Of a DNA stretch of 64,000 nucleotides, positions 21,456 to 32,257 are shown piece after piece. Positions within the stretch are counted from its first letter, which is position 1; every line of letters begins with the position of its first letter. The position numbers were made by a program, and so were the translations under genes. Below the pieces are notes generated by a model. It searched no databases. It was not told the DNA's origin and saw only the letters and a program-made list of their open reading frames with translations. The DNA is taken from assembly GCF_004359215.1 (NCBI RefSeq), contig NC_090620.1, positions 1,210,717 through 1,274,716 of the forward strand, written 5' to 3'. This DNA comes from Bremia lactucae (Eukaryota > Oomycota > Peronosporomycetes > Peronosporales > Peronosporaceae).

Positions 21456-24400
21456 ATGAATACGTCAAGCTCTAAAGCGAATCAGGATGACAAGAGCAGC
21501 TATCGCTCGGTGCTTGTCGTCGACGACGCGGCTAATGACGCGGCCCCACCTGCCCCGTATCGTTCCTCGCTAAGAAGTTCGCTTGAAAACGCCAAGACGA
21601 GCAAAACTAGTGAGCGAAAGGATTTTCAGACTAAAGAGCGACGGATAATCTCGTTGTCCTCGCCGTCACCACAAAAGAAAACGACCAAGAAGTTTGTTAG
21701 CAGTTTGTTACAATCCACTGCACATGCAAAAAATGAACGAGAATCGACATCCAGGCTAGAGAACGATGGTCAATCTGGACGAAAAGTGACGAAATATAAG
21801 CTTCGTCACTCAAATAATCAAGAGCCACCGAGAGCTTTGAATCAAAGAAAAGATGTGCAGCTTCCTCATAGTCGAGACCATCCACGTCGTTCGAACAGTC
21901 GAGAGCCAAGGCAGTGGCCTGGAGACGAGCTGAAATCAAACCACTTTAAGAATCAATCAGGAACGAATAACAGGCTGCATAGGAAAAGCAGTACGGATAG
22001 TGGGTCGTCACTGCGATCCGACCGCAGTGATACTAGCTTCCGTAGCGAGCGCTACAACGACGAACGCTGGATAAGCTTAAACGAGCGACCACAGTTGCTG
22101 CAGAAGCATCCTGCCAATCCAGTGCCGTTAAATTCGTCATTGAAAGACTCTTTAAAGAGCAACACAAGGGAAGATCGCTCTCAAAAGGGTCGTCCTGCAT
22201 CTGAATCAATTGGTCGCTCATATAACCAACTATCGCAAGATTCGTCCCGGCGATTATCTCTGGATGGGGTAGATGCTTTAATTCGTAAAAGTAGCTCGAA
22301 TTTGGCTAACATTGAATCGGGAACTGGAATCCGTGCGCATTTGGCTGGATCATCCGGTAATGAGGGACGGAGTGTTAATGCTTCTGCTATACATTCATCT
22401 GCCCCAAAGTCAGAGAATAATGCTACTCAAGGAATTGCTGGCATAATAGCCAAGACGCCTACTTTTACTGAAATTGATGATATTGAGCGTAGGCGTCGTG
22501 CAGGCATCTTCAAGGAACGGATGGAAGCACGAATAATGGCACGTGGTGGCAGCGTGGCTCAAATGATGAAGGTCCCAATAGATTCACTGGAGAATGAAGT
22601 CCGGCATCATAGTCCAATTGGTGCCAAGAATAAACTCAAAATTGAGACCGTAAAGGATGCTCGAACCCGCGATTTTTTTAGTAAGCGCGAAAATGAGGAC
22701 GCAGAGCGGGAGACCGCACGACGTGCTGTTCCATTCAAGTCTTCGCTAAGAGAGCATGTATCAGGAAAATCCCAGACAGCATCAATTAATTCAACACCTC
22801 AGGCTATACTGAAGCCAGCGTCGAATGACACTAGACAAATGCAGACACTGTCAGCGAAGCTTACGTCATCTCAAAAGTCTGTATCACGCGCCAGAAAGTT
22901 GCAATATTCAGTTACAGAGCTAAGGAGGTATGCCAGCGATAATTTGCTTTGCGCTGCATTCTAATGCTTACGAGCTTTTATGCTGTTCTACTATGCTGTG
23001 AGTAGGCTTATGATATTCGCGGCTCCTAAGCCACCAGACTTAATCAACATGAAAATTGTGGAGGTCATTCAAGTTCGAGATGCGATCTTTGCAGCGAAAC
23101 GGTCTACAGGAAAACTTAAAGTAGGAATTGGAATTAGGAAATCGATTGGCAGCACCTTAAGAAGGGGCGATAGGTCAAGTGGTCGTGGAGTTGACACACG
23201 AGATGCAAGACGAGATAAGCAAGGTGGTCGTGGAATTAGTCGAGGAGGTCGTGGAAGTGGTGGCCGCGGTGGCTATGGTCGAACTCCACCGCCACCGCTC
23301 TACGATGGTCCAATAGAGCCTTTGAAAATATCTGAAAATCGATGGAAGCCCACAAAAGGGATGGAGACTTCATCTCTTGAGAAGACTCTGAGTCATGTAA
23401 AAAGCATGCTTAACAAGCTTACGAGAGAGAAGTTTGTCAAGCTGACAAATGAGCTTTGTGCGATCAGCATTGACAATTATGTTCTTTTGAGTTCGATCGT
23501 TTCAATCATTATGGACAAAGCACTGGAAGAGCCAAGCTTTGCAGATGTGTATGCTGATTTGTGCAAGGAATTTTATATTCGGACGATAAAGCAAACTTGG
23601 AATTTTTTAAGTGTGTTGAATGATGAAAAAGGCTCCTTTTACTGGACTGGAATTGACAAGGCGAAGTTTGCGGAATACGTAGGTCCTTTCGACAGCCCAC
23701 GTAGCTGCTTCGATGACGCAGATGCCTCTGAAAGTACAGCCACTGAAATTTGCGAATTTCAATATATATCTGGTGTTCATTACCGTCGTCAGGGGGATTG
23801 TTTGATTGGCGTGGGTGAAAAGGCTATTGGAGCGTACTTTTATTCAAAGCGGAAGATCAATGAAATTGGTGATGATGAACCTTTTGGGGGTCCATTCCTG
23901 TCAGCTGAGCTTGCAAGGCTTGAGGCTGCCAAGCAAACTACGTTCAAACGACTACTTATTATTCGTTGTCAAAGCGAATTTGAGAAAACAAACAAGCATG
24001 CTGGATTTATCAAAGCGAAGGAGGAGGAAGAAAATGACCCTCGGCGACGTGAAATTCGTGCAATGCGTGCAAAAGCAAAAATGCTGGGTAATATTCGCTT
24101 TATAGGTGAACTGTACAAAGTCGACCTTATTAAACAGGCTGTAGTTCAAGAATGTATCTTCTACTTGCTAGGCTTGGACTTGATGACAGGAGAAGATGGA
24201 CAAGAGGCCCACGCTCAGGCAGTCCGCTTTCCCGATGAACAAGATTTAGAGGCACTCTGCAAGATGTTAGCAACAGTTGGGAAAAAATTTGACCAGCCGA
24301 ATACGAAAACCATTATGAAAATAATAATTTTGCGCATGGTGGAGCTATCCAATGATACAAAGCTGCCATCTCGAGCTCGGTTTTTGATGAAGGATATTTT

Positions 24401-25805
24401 AGAAACGAGAGATCATATGTGGGAACCTCGGCGAAAGGAAATGCAACAAAAGACATTGGAAGAGGTGCGAAAGGAGGCATACAAGCTTCAGCAACAAGGA
24501 AAGAATGCTCAGCATGATGATGTACAACGACGCCGCCAGAAGGCACGGATCTCGAGTGCTCAGCTTGCAAAGCAAAGCACTAACCTCATTGTTGCAAAAA
24601 AGGAGGAGCCCGAGCACGACGAAACGCTTGAAAAAACTCCAGCTCAAATGTCAATTCGCATCAAAAGCACAATTGAGGAATATCTTTCAATATTAGATCT
24701 CGACGAAGTTATCACGTGCATCCAGGAATTACCCGGAAAGCCGTATAACGTCGAGTTTGCTGAACAAATTTTAAACAGAGCGCTGGAGGGCAAGGCCGAT
24801 GAACGCGAGCATGCGGTGGAATTACTTGTTAGGCTATATGAGCGAGGCACGCTGGATGCAAACTCTATTCAGACAGCCTTAGTCAATGTCATGGAATTTC
24901 TTGTCGATATGAAGATTGATTTGCCGCTCATTCACCAATACTCGGCGCTTATCTTTGGCCGATTGGTTTCTGCAGGCTGTTTTGGTCTATCGTGGATTTT
25001 CTCACATGCTTTGTCGAATTGCATTGAGTGCGAGCTCACCTCAATGGTTTTTGCGGAGGTGCTTTCGGTGCTGGAAATGGAGACTGACGAGAGAACAGTC
25101 ATCCGAATGCTGACCAATGAAGAGATTACACCAGAAAGTGTTTTGCCTACTGCTATGAAGAATAAAATTGGTGTGGAAGAATATGTTCGTAAACATGGTA
25201 TTGATAACTATTTTATTGACAGTGAAGACGATCTTGACGAAGATTTTGCTGAAAAAATGCGCAGCACATTGGAAGAGTATCTATCGATAAACGATTATGA
25301 CGAATTGGTGCGGTGTATCGAGGAGTTGACAGCCGTACCGGATCGCTGGCGACACTTTGTGCACATTATGCTAATCTTTAGCCTTGAAGTAAAGCAGTCG
25401 GTACGCAGAATCGTGAGCGAGTTGCTGCTACAGCTTTTCACAGCTGGCAATATCTCAGCTGATGACATTACCGCTGGTCTCGAAATTATATTGGACGATT
25501 TTAACGACTTGCATGTCGATATTCCTCAGCTTGCAGTAAATCTGAGCGACCTGTGGACACCACTGTTTGCGAAGAAGGTGCTTTCTATCCAATGGTTAAG
25601 CGAGGCTTGCTCTCATCTGATTGAAAATGGTGTCGCAACAGACGTTTTTGATGCCTTGCTGTCCGCGTACGAGTCGCAAAACGGCCTTGAGGCACTTGTA
25701 AGCTGGTGGAAATGGCAGGCGAACACAAAAGCAATTTGGAAGCAACTGTCACCATCAGAACCCAAAGACAAGCGCGTTACGAAGTGGGAGTTGGTGCTAC
25801 AATGA
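21456..25805 (+). CDS. Translation initiation factor eIF4G (MIF4G + two MA3 domains)
   Basis: eIF4G is the cytoplasmic scaffold linking cap-binding eIF4E, helicase eIF4A and the 40S-bound factors. Model: exon 1 21456-22927, exon 2 23006-25805, 1423 residues. The intron starts GTATGC, has a CTAAT branch-like site and ends in a TGAGTAG tandem acceptor, so 23003 is an alternative start; both keep frame. Residues 1-480 are Ser/Arg-rich and disordered. YSVTELR (484-490) resembles an eIF4E-binding motif. An RGG segment lies near 560-590. MIF4G (about 615-965) begins LNKLTREKFVKL. Two MA3 domains follow (about 1040-1190 and 1240-1395), each with an IEEYLSI or LEEYLSI start. Without the intron the frame would close at 22964 and split the gene in two. 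Confidence 0.9.
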
Positions 25806-25972
25806 GAGAATACACGCACTAACTATCCTTGTCTGATGGAGAATGTATATGCACGACAATAGTATTGTCGACCTTTGTCTAAATCGACACAAAAGAAGCC
25901 AGGATGGATTGTTTTTCATAAAGACGGGTCTTATGGATCGTTAGCTCCATAATTTAAAACATGAGTTGTATT

Positions 25973-26320
25973 TTACTGAATATAACACAAGCACCCTGGG
26001 CTTGAACCCGGTCTACAGCTCGGCACTTCAGTATCCACCACGGCTATTTCACTAGCCACTGACACCTGTTCCCTGCCGTCTGCACATTTATACACTTCAT
26101 AGACGCGCACTTCGTACGAACTGGTTGGGTTCAGGTCGTCCAGAAGCACTTCAGAGGCCTCAGGCGCCGCATCCACGTACTGAACGTTCTTGGACCCTGA
26201 TTCTTTATACTCGTAGCGATACCAGTGCCCAGCATTAGAAGTTTTCACTTCTAGCGTGATAGAGAACTCGGAGCGTGTCTTAAGCTTTGCCGGCGCTGGT
26301 CTTGCAAGAGACGACGCCAT
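25973..26320 (-). CDS. Small fibronectin type III domain protein with C-terminal CYIQ
   Basis: A 115-residue protein starting at the Met at 26320 (the frame is open 30 codons further, but MASSLARPAPAKL begins the conserved-looking part). Residues about 15-100 read as one FN3 fold: the YRYEY strand, then LLDDLNPTSSYEVRVYEV with the usual L-x-P-x-x-x-Y-x-x-x-V signature. There is no signal peptide or membrane segment. The chain ends GCLCYIQ, so the last four residues fit a CaaX prenylation box with X=Gln and another Cys two residues upstream. It is convergent with eIF4G (167 bp) and co-directional with RPT1. Function unknown; a membrane-anchored adaptor is a guess. Confidence 0.65.
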   Translation of the reverse strand: MASSLARPAPAKLKTRSEFSITLEVKTSNAGHWYRYEYKESGSKNVQYVDAAPEASEVLLDDLNPTSSYEVRVYEVYKCADGREQVSVASEIAVVDTEVPSCRPGSSPGCLCYIQ

Positions 26321-26594
26321 TTTGAACCCGTTTATTATAACAGAAAAAGCCTTGAGAAATTCAGTTTTCGAAAATCGTAATTTAGCGCACCGATCAAAAA
26401 ATGAAGACAAGGTGTTTCCGTTTTACCGACACAAAAATATGAGGAGCGCGAATTAGCTTAATATTAAACGAGTTACGAAAAAGGGAGCAATCTATTACAT
26501 CAGTTCGTCAATAGATTTTTTAATTCCATGGCAGCATTAAGTGTATCTGTCAGCTTCGCCGCGTTCTTTCAACAGCTCTCGACTTCGATGCCAT

Positions 26595-27911
26595 CTAGTT
26601 GTAAACCATGTATTTCGGTGTAGACGAGAACTTTTTGTATCCCTTGATAACCTTGTTCACCGACTCGAGAAAGTCCTTTTCACTCACAGATTTGCGGCGC
26701 GCGCGAATTGCAAACATGCCAGCCTCAGTGCAGACACTACGGAGCTCAGCACCAGTTGTATTGGGGCAGAGCCGACTCACGAGCTCGAAACGAATGCCGC
26801 GGTCGCAATTCATACTCTTGGCATGAATTTTAAGAATCTGAGTACGTCCTTCTAGCTCCGGCAGATTAAATTCAACCTTACGGTCCAATCGACCGGGACG
26901 CATGAGCGCTGGATCAAGAGTATCAGGTCGGTTGGTAGCCATGAGGACTTTAATGTTACCACGAGGGTCAAAGCCATCAAGCTCCGTCACAATCTGCAGC
27001 ATTGTACGCTGGACTTCGTTATCCGTTCCTCCTTCCTCGGAGCTGCTTCGAGCTCCACCGATCGCGTCGATTTCATCAAAGAAAACAATACACGCTTTCT
27101 TGGATCTGGCCATCGTGAAGAGCTCTCGTACCATCCGTGCACCCTCTCCTACATACTTTTGCACTAATTCACTACCAATGACACGGATGAAACAGGCATC
27201 CGTGCGGTTGGCCACTGCACGGGCTGAGAGGGTCTTGCCCGTGCCAGGAGGTCCGTAGAGCAGCACACCTTTAGGCGGATCAATACCCAAATTTACAAAC
27301 CTTTCGGGATGAAGAAGTGGAAGCTCCACGACCTCTCGAAGCTTCTCTAATGCATCTTTTGCCCCTCCAACGTCATCGTACGTGACGTCGGGCTTGTCTT
27401 CGACCGTCATAAGCGACACCGTCGGGTCGATCTTAGGTGGTAATGGGATCTGAATCGCGTACTTTGTGCGGTCCACACCCACGCGCATCCCTTCCTCAAT
27501 GTCGGTGGGTGCGACTTTCTCACCAAGTCCCACGACAAATTTAGCAATCTGTTTGACGTTAATCATGTACTTGGCGTCCTCCTCACCAGCATTAATAATT
27601 TTGGTGCAACGCGCCACTTGTAGTGGCTGCTCCTCCTGCATCATTTGTTTATCACTAACAAGATCCCATTGACTCGGTAAACTCAATCCTGTGTCGCTCT
27701 CCTTGATACCAATTAGGTCGTTCACGGCTTTCTGTGCCTTCTTAATGTCGTCTTCAACCTGTTTGATTACGCGCGAATATGGACCCAGTCCGTACGTTTT
27801 TAAAAGGGCAATATCACCCTCATCCAGTACCGTCTCGGGTCCAGCTAACAGGTCGTCCCCCTCGTTGTCGTACTGTTTCGTGTTGCTCGTCTGGCACTCG
27901 CCGGCAGTCAT
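26595..27911 (-). CDS. RPT1: 26S proteasome regulatory AAA-ATPase subunit RPT1
   Basis: One of six ATPases in the ring at the base of the 19S particle, which unfolds ubiquitinated substrates and opens the 20S gate. The uninterrupted 438-residue chain has an N-terminal coiled coil (about 50-75), the OB domain (about 90-170), and the AAA module with Walker A GPPGTGKT (about 217-224), Walker B IVFFDEID (about 275), the second region of homology [17 protein letters not shown], and the C-terminal tail ending KYMVYN, like the RPT1/PSMC2 tail rather than that of the other five subunits. Length matches PSMC2 (433 residues). ATG at 27911 is the first in frame. Confidence 0.97.
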   Translation of the reverse strand: MTAGECQTSNTKQYDNEGDDLLAGPETVLDEGDIALLKTYGLGPYSRVIKQVEDDIKKAQKAVNDLIGIKESDTGLSLPSQWDLVSDKQMMQEEQPLQVARCTKIINAGEEDAKYMINVKQIAKFVVGLGEKVAPTDIEEGMRVGVDRTKYAIQIPLPPKIDPTVSLMTVEDKPDVTYDDVGGAKDALEKLREVVELPLLHPERFVNLGIDPPKGVLLYGPPGTGKTLSARAVANRTDACFIRVIGSELVQKYVGEGARMVRELFTMARSKKACIVFFDEIDAIGGARSSSEEGGTDNEVQRTMLQIVTELDGFDPRGNIKVLMATNRPDTLDPALMRPGRLDRKVEFNLPELEGRTQILKIHAKSMNCDRGIRFELVSRLCPNTTGAELRSVCTEAGMFAIRARRKSVSEKDFLESVNKVIKGYKKFSSTPKYMVYN

Positions 27912-28122
27912 GTTGATTTAAAAGGAGAAGGGAGATCCTGTGTTCAGGTAAGTAACGTGTCCGACGGCCTCTTATTAAAAGCTTATGATCTCGAATGCAG
28001 CACGGTCTTCTATTTGTGGATGTTATGATAGATCTATTTCATTTGAGAGGTATGTCGAACGCGAAACTTTATCTTGCTTAGATTAAGTTGACATTTGTAA
28101 AGAATTTGCGGCGCGTTCCCCC

Positions 28123-28156
<34 letters not shown>

Positions 28157-28527
28157 AACCTTTCCACAAAGAATTATCGGATATACTAAATTTAACGTTC
28201 TGTAATATATGCTCAACTAGCAAATATGAATATTTGCACAACATCATCTAGGAATGCAGCAAGTGCGGCTGGGGATAGCCGAAATGTAGGGTGCGAAAGC
28301 CTATAGAGTTTACACGTATAGACACAAGCTCACGTTTCGGAGGCCATTACTTTTGCAGAAGTCGTAGGAAAAGATAAATAAAAATTGTCGGCGGTGAGCA
28401 TTGAGTCGTAGTTGTAGTTAGATTAATATATTAAATGTGCGATTAATACTGAGGAGTGAAACATGGGTTTAACATCACAAATTTTGGGATTCCTGTAGTG
28501 GCAAGTAGCATTCTAGATTAAATATAA
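27912..28527. other. Intergenic between RPT1 and the Aven-like gene
   Basis: The 616 bp between two minus-strand genes holds the RPT1 promoter and the 3' flank of the Aven-like gene. No convincing open frame, repeat or RNA structure was seen. Confidence 0.4.
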
Positions 28528-29345
28528 CTAAGAGTCAAGGACATCATCCAGCCAATCCTCCAGCTGCTCTGTCCCAGTTATAGTAGTATCATTAGATACA
28601 GGTGTGTCCAGGATTGGTAATGCAGGTGTTAAATTGGCTCCGCTGGGAGTCGGCTGGCTAAGCTTAAGCAAACAGTCTAAGTCTCTATCTTCTTTTGAGT
28701 CAGCTAGCGTCAGTGCTTCTGCAGCAATTGCAATGTCTCCAGCAACTTCTTTGGCAGCCTCCTTGTCAGTAGCGTTTGATGACTCATACGGTAAATCAAT
28801 CTGCCAAATATAGAACAACGTCAGGCACGACGTTAAACTAGTAGACAATATGAGGGACTTGCGCAATATTTGGGGTCCAAGCGGTATCGAATCGCGGGTG
28901 CAACGAGCTCTAGTTGTGAAGCAATCCAATTGAAGTCCTGCAAAGGATCACTTGGTGTCAAACCTTAAAGAAAGTATGCAAGATCAGTTTTCCCTACTAG
29001 CACTGCGATAACACCTCCGTAGCCATCCCCAATTTCGTCCGTCTCCTCCCACTCCTTCATTGTACGACTCTGAAAGTATTCACCTGGTGCAACCCCCATT
29101 TTTTTCCGGTGAATTTGCTCGGTTGCGAAGAATTGCGTACGATCAGCACTAATTTCTTGACCAGCATCGTTATTGTTGTCTTTATCCTCGTGCTCCTCGA
29201 AGCGGTAGGCGTTGGAGCCTAAATTTCGCGAGTGACTTGATTGACCACCTCCGTGACCTTTGCGGTGCTCTCCTGTTGTGTCATCCCTCCCTCTTCCACG
29301 ACCACGACCGTGCGTCGCGCGAAATTCAACTTGAGAACGCCCCAT
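28528..29345 (-). CDS. Aven-like protein (RG-rich, C-terminal EDWLDD)
   Basis: Animal Aven is an RG-rich RNA-binding and anti-apoptotic/checkpoint protein. Model on the minus strand: exon 1 29345-28998, exon 2 28937-28863, exon 3 28800-28528, 231 residues. The N-terminus is RG-rich (GRGRGRGRDD). The middle has FNWIASQLELVAPAIRYRL, comparable to the helical L-P-L-x-L-R-L block of Aven. Near the C-terminus DLDCLLKL and the last residues LEDWLDDVLDS match the Aven ending ELEDWLDSMI. Intron 1 is GTAGGG...CAG. Intron 2 needs a GC-AG pair (GCAAGT...GGCAG, 62 bp) with a CTGAC branch site to keep frame. The assignment is from remembered family features; the middle exon is the least certain. Confidence 0.65.
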
Positions 29346-29491
29346 CTATATCGGTTGGCAAACAAATCAACCGACTTACTAACTTTTTGAATTTAAAAAA
29401 AAATGTTTATTCTGTAAGCATTCGACCAACAAGTTTTTAAATATAAATGAAATCAACTCCGATTGTTCATTAGGTGACTATTCAATGGGAT

Positions 29492-30400
29492 TTACTTCTT
29501 TGATTTCTTGGTCGCAAGCTTACGCTGGTAGAACTCAAGCTCCTTACCCTCTAGAATATAACCATCAGCGCGGCCAGACTGTCCAGGGCGAGACGAGATA
29601 ACAGCAAGCAGACGGCCGGAAGCGACTTGTTCGTCGATTTTGGAATCAAGATCGCGAGTGCGCTGACGACTGGCCAGCTTGCGAAGAACGTGGTCCGACT
29701 TCTTAACAGGTTCCTCTTCTTGCGGCACGGCATTCTTCTTGACACCAATCTTGACGCCATAGTGGGCTTCGTACCATTGACGGAACGGAGTAGCGTCGAC
29801 TAGCACCACAGCACCTTTAACAAGCGTCTTGGTACGCACAAGTTCATTGTTCGAAGCGTTGTATACGACGTCAAGGATACGCGTCTTACGAGCGCAAACT
29901 TCCGTGCCCCACGAAAAGTTGCCGGTTTCTAAGTGCAACGCACGGAACTTAAGGTGGCCACCACGGACACGCACAGTGTGCACACGCTTGCCACCGAGTT
30001 TAGTGTGGGCAGGCTGACGGCCAAGCTCAAATTTCCTTTTTTTGCGGAACTGCTTGCGCTTACCACCAGTTTCGCGGCGTTTGTGGCGCGAATCGCGAGA
30101 GATACCTATTCATTTGAGCACATGTGACTAGTTAGAAGCAATTAAAGCAATTCACCGATACTCTAAGTCGGATCAACATCATGGAACGACTGCAAGGTAG
30201 AGAACCACGGGCTCGAATGCTGCCCGAATAGGGATGCAGCAGAGAGCCGGAGATCGGACGAGACGGGGAATTAGAGAATTCAAACCCGAAAATCGACGCA
30301 TGCGTACAAAAGAGCAGCATCTCTACCTTGCGAGAAACACCACAACCGACTATGCAACGGTGGAGTAGAAAGCAGAGAAGAGGCTGTGGGGCTTACCCAT
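29492..30400 (-). CDS. RPS8: 40S ribosomal protein S8 (eS8)
   Basis: eS8 is a structural protein of the small ribosomal subunit. Model: exon 1 is only ATGG (30400-30397), then a 291-bp intron (GTAAGC to AATAG), then exon 2 30105-29492. Joined it starts [19 protein letters not shown], the invariant eS8 N-terminus, and gives 205 residues (human eS8 has 208). Further landmarks are [23 protein letters not shown] and [18 protein letters not shown] segments. An intron right after the start codon is common in ribosomal protein genes and often boosts expression. It is divergent from primase over 191 bp. Confidence 0.96.
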
Positions 30401-30591
30401 GATTCCGACGGAGTAATTTCGGTTTTGAGAATTCTGTTGAATTGGCGCCCCACGCAAAAGCCCCTCAGCCAGTCACTGTGACCACCAACCCGTACCGGTT
30501 TTTTTTTTTTGACTCGGTTTCTTAAGAAATGCAATTAGAAACTATTGCTCCAGCTTTTTCACTCAAGCTCCTCGAGAAGTTGAACTGATCC

Positions 30592-32104
30592 ATGCCGCAA
30601 GAGGAGTTTTCCGCAGAGCTCTTGCACCTCTACTATGGTGCGTTCCATCACGTCTCTAATATGACAATATAAATTACATTGTAGTGCACTGTTCAAAATT
30701 CAACTGTCTTTTACTGCTCTTCTGATGCTGTCCAGATCGGCTCTTCCCGTACAAACAGATGACCCAGTGGCTGGGCTACGACGGAGGTAAGTTCTTACAA
30801 ATGCAATAGACGATTACATTGATCTAACTATATCAACTGTAGGCGAAGAGTTGCTCTTCCGCCGTGAGCTTTCGTACACTTTAGAGAATGACACGTACAT
30901 CCGATACAAGGCCTTTCACAATGCCGAGGAGCTCAAGTCAAGTATGATCAAAACGCTGCCCTTCAAGATTGATATCGGCGCCATCTTTTCCGTCTCTCCT
31001 GCTGACAAAGGAAAGGTCAGCTCTACAGTTTTTAAGCCCGAGCAGCGCGAGCTTGTGTTCGATATTGATCTTACGGACTACGACGACATTCGGACATGCT
31101 GCGAAGGAGCTGCCATTTGCCACCGCTGCTGGCGATTCATGGTTGCAGCTGTCAAGGTGCTCGATGATGCGCTGCGTGAGGATTTTGGATTCGAAAATCT
31201 GTTGTGGATATATTCTGGACGTCGTGGTATTCATTGCTGGGTCTCGGACGAAAGTGCTCGTAAGCTTGAAAACGAGGCTCGGGCGGCGGTCGTCGGATAT
31301 CTGTCCTTAGTAGAAGGCAATGAAAACGTAGCTAGGAAAGTTAAGCTACGAGAGCCGTTGCACCCGTCGCTTGAGTGAGTCATTTCTTATAAGATCACTA
31401 TATTCGGTGGCAACTTTTGCTGATCTTTTTCTCTACTGGCTGATAGTCGTGCTTACCGTCAGCTGGAGCCAATGTTTGTGGATATTATCTTGTCGGACGA
31501 GGGTCAAGGAATAATGAACTCGGAAAAACAGTGGACGACTTTGCTGGCCATGGTGCCTGACGAGGATATTATTGCTAATTTAACGCGTCGTTGGAGCGCC
31601 ACGAGTTGCACATCAAGCCCAGCAGAAAAGTGGCATGAACTTAGGAATGCCGTTGAGAAACAGGTTGTAAGAAATGCCTCTTCGATACGCGGTGGCAGCA
31701 ACATCAAGCGTTCTGCGCCGAATAGTGACGCTAACAAGCGCTTTGTCGCAGCTGAGCTCCGCACGTGTCTTCAGGAGATTGTGCTTGCGTATCTTTACCC
31801 GCGCCTAGATGCTAACGTATCCAAGCAGCGGAATCACTTGTTAAAGAGCCCATTTGCTGTTCACCCAAAGACGGGCCGCGTATGCGTACCCATCGACAGT
31901 TCTTTGATGGAGTCGTTTGATCCATTTGCAGTGCCCACATTAAGCCAATTGCATGAGGAACTCAACTCAGATAAATCTGCAACCAGCCTAAAGAAGTATG
32001 TTCATTTTTTTGAGTCATCCTTTCTCAAACCATTAGCTGCAGCTACTAAACGAAAAGAGCGCGACCTCCGAGAGAGCGACGCTGCCATGACTGGCGACTG
32101 GTAG
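30592..32104 (+). CDS. PRI1: DNA primase small (catalytic) subunit
   Basis: It makes the RNA primer for DNA polymerase alpha in the nucleus. Four exons: 30592-30637, 30736-30786, 30843-31374, 31447-32104, total 428 residues (human PRIM1 420). All donors are GT (GTGCGT, GTAAGT, GTGAGT) and phases agree. The start MPQEEFSAELLHLYY and the spliced DRLFPYKQMTQWLGY fit PRIM1. The catalytic acidic pair is in VFDIDL (D106, D108). The cysteine cluster CC...CHRC (about 121-131) fits the zinc site. SGRRGIHCWVSD carries the nucleotide-binding RRG-H segment. All key residues are present, so it should be active. Convergent with the URI-TPR gene (153 bp). Confidence 0.95.
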
Positions 32105-32257
32105 AAGATGAAATCTGTTGGGTCCACGTAATATAAAAGACTACAGCCTCTGCGGGTATTTCTATTAAATGCCTAGACATAATATTGAGGCATCATGTTT
32201 CGTATACTGAAACATTGATCCAAAAGACATGAGTCCAGACGCAATAAGCATCAAAAT

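Noticed and set aside
22980..25805. Second eIF4G frame as an independent gene starting MLFYYAVSRLM
   Set aside because: The residues before LMIFAAPKPP come from the intron. A GT-AG intron with a branch-like site joins it in phase to the frame upstream.
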